DNA of 64,000 nt, taken from the NCBI GenBank assembly GCA_037367405.1, contig JAZKJV010010546.1, forward strand, positions 22,237 to 86,236. The letters are read 5' to 3'. Under the pieces are notes generated by a model, which did no database searches, had not been told where the DNA came from, and saw only the letters and a list, made by a program, of their open reading frames with translations. The DNA comes from Ottelia alismoides. Its lineage: Eukaryota; Streptophyta; Magnoliopsida; Alismatales; Hydrocharitaceae. Positions 62,957-64,000 of the stretch are shown in pieces. Every line of letters starts with the position of its first letter. Position 1 is the first letter of the stretch. A program made the translations under genes and the position numbers.

Positions 62957-64000
62957 TTAAAAGCTCAACTTCAGCGCCAGTTGCAGCGACCGCGGCCCGC
63001 CCACCTGATACAGCGAGCTCACGCCGCCCAGGCCGGAGGCGAGCATCTGCGTCGCGACGCCGAAGTTGGCATCGCGCGTGATGCCGACCGGATTGTCGAA
63101 GTTGGCGCGGTTGAAAACGTTGAAGGCGTCGGCGCGCACCTGGAGCTTCACGCCTTCGAGCAGCGAAAACTCGCGGCGCAGCGACAGATCGAGCTGGCTC
63201 GAGCCAAAGCCGCGCAACACGTTGCGCCCCAGCGTCCCCTGGCGCGCGGCGGCGAGGGGAGTGGCGGAATCGAACGCGGCCGGATTGAAGCGGCGTCCGC
63301 CGGGCGCGTTCGCGCTGTCGAGATACAGCGGCTGGCCGGGCACCAGGTCGGGCCGGGCGACGGTGGTGAAGCCGAGCCCGAAGGCATCGCGCCCGTTGAG
63401 GATGTTCACCGGCCGCGCGGAGACGGCGCGCAGCGTGGCGTCGAGCCCGAAGCCGTTCAACAGGGTCTGGACCCAGGGCGCGGCGCTGTTCACGCGGACC
63501 GAGTAACTGGCGGCGGTGGAGAAGGCATGGCGCACATCGAAGCTGGAAGGACCACGATCGTTGGCGGGAACGTAGCGCGCGGCGGGTGCCTGGAAGTTGT
63601 TCTGCGATTCCTCCGACACCGTGTCGAGGCTTTTGGCCAGCGTGTAACTAGCCAGCAGCTGGAAGTCGCGCGAGAAGGGATGCCGGTATTGCGCCTGGAG
63701 CGAGTGGTAATCCGAGGAGCCATTGGCGCGCACCGCGTCGATGCGCCGGAAATCGGCGTTGATGTTGCGCAGGCTCTCCACGCGGCCCAGTTGGCGGCCC
63801 GCCGCGCCCACGTAGCCCAGCGTGGCCACATCGCGCCCGAACAGCCGCTGTTCCAGCGTCACGTTGTAGCCCAGCGTGTAGGGCAGCTCGAAACCGGGCG
63901 CATAAGCGAACACGCGTGTATAAGGCGGGTTCAAATTCACCGGCGGCGGTTGCCCGGCGAACTCCGGCGCGGTGAAAGTGACGCTGGCCAGATTCAACGA
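62957..64000 (-). CDS. Oar-like TonB-dependent receptor, C-terminal part
   Basis: The frame is open to the window edge, so only the last 348 or so residues are present. They are barrel strands of the Oar-like family: LGYNVTLEQRLFGRDVATLG, DYHSLQAQYRHPFSRDFQLL, FDVRHAFSTAASYS, LQVRADAFNVFNRANFDNP. The protein ends in the aromatic terminus LQLALKLSF, close to the FALKLIF end of the broken receptor at 22.9 kb. The N-terminal plug and regulatory domains lie outside the window. Confidence 0.93.
   Translation of the reverse strand, partial: SLNLASVTFTAPEFAGQPPPVNLNPPYTRVFAYAPGFELPYTLGYNVTLEQRLFGRDVATLGYVGAAGRQLGRVESLRNINADFRRIDAVRANGSSDYHSLQAQYRHPFSRDFQLLASYTLAKSLDTVSEESQNNFQAPAARYVPANDRGPSSFDVRHAFSTAASYSVRVNSAAPWVQTLLNGFGLDATLRAVSARPVNILNGRDAFGLGFTTVARPDLVPGQPLYLDSANAPGGRRFNPAAFDSATPLAAARQGTLGRNVLRGFGSSQLDLSLRREFSLLEGVKLQVRADAFNVFNRANFDNPVGITRDANFGVATQMLASGLGGVSSLYQVGGPRSLQLALKLSF

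Overview
The window is GC-rich and densely coded. It looks like chromosome of a free-living Acidobacteriota bacterium, most likely the Bryobacterales/Solibacter side. I infer this from gene content, not from a marker gene: four large TonB-dependent receptors (three of them Oar-like), a secreted FG-GAP/ASPIC (CRTAC1-type) protein, an exosortase/EpsI pair with a PEP-CTERM substrate, DUF1080 and SGNH hydrolases, GH20 and M16 enzymes, Ig-repeat and FG-GAP repeat surface proteins, and a TPR-CHAT gene under an ECF sigma factor. I saw no rRNA, tRNA or CRISPR array.

Layout. 0-8.4 kb: a minus-strand operon (ExbB-like, DUF2149, CobN-like chelatase with signal peptide and C-terminal anchor, TonB receptor) that resembles the HmuRSUV heme-uptake arrangement, with a frameshifted adenosylcobinamide amidohydrolase (cbiZ) diverging from it. 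8.4-14.3 kb: an Oar-like receptor, a CRTAC1 protein and a TPR protein. 14.3-18.1 kb: a PEP-CTERM protein behind a large FG-GAP repeat protein with seven 198-bp repeats. 18.1-19.0 kb: a broken PIN-domain gene and a small unknown. 19.0-26.4 kb: M16 peptidase, SGNH hydrolase, and an Oar-like receptor broken by four frameshifts. 26.5-28.2 kb: a lone terminase large subunit with a small partner.

28.7-34.6 kb is a defence island. It holds a Gabija-type GajA/GajB pair in visibly lower-GC DNA, followed by a separate AAA ATPase plus DUF4276 (TOPRIM-like) pair. 34.7-46.05 kb, all minus strand, is the most unusual region: ECF sigma factor, zinc-finger anti-sigma factor, cytosolic HExxH peptidase, TPR-CHAT protease, then an alpha/beta hydrolase fused to a seven-bladed PLL-type propeller and a fused FAD oxidase. 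I read the first four as one operon and the last two as candidate members of the same regulon.

46.2-58.2 kb: orphan ABC ATPase, small secreted proteins, exosortase/EpsI, a sugar-acid type cassette (TIM-barrel isomerase, MFS transporter, HpaI aldolase), GH20 hexosaminidase, beta-lactamase-fold hydrolase, and two tandem amidohydrolases of which the second lacks the metal motif and is frameshifted. 58.2-64 kb: a frameshifted Ig-like repeat protein, a conserved unknown, and the end of another Oar-like receptor. A 19-bp motif (17 of 19 identical) sits upstream of both large secreted repeat proteins, at about 18.04 and 61.88 kb.

Caution on quality: at least eight apparent single-base indels break otherwise intact genes, most of them in short homopolymers. 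Assembly error is a serious alternative to real pseudogenes.
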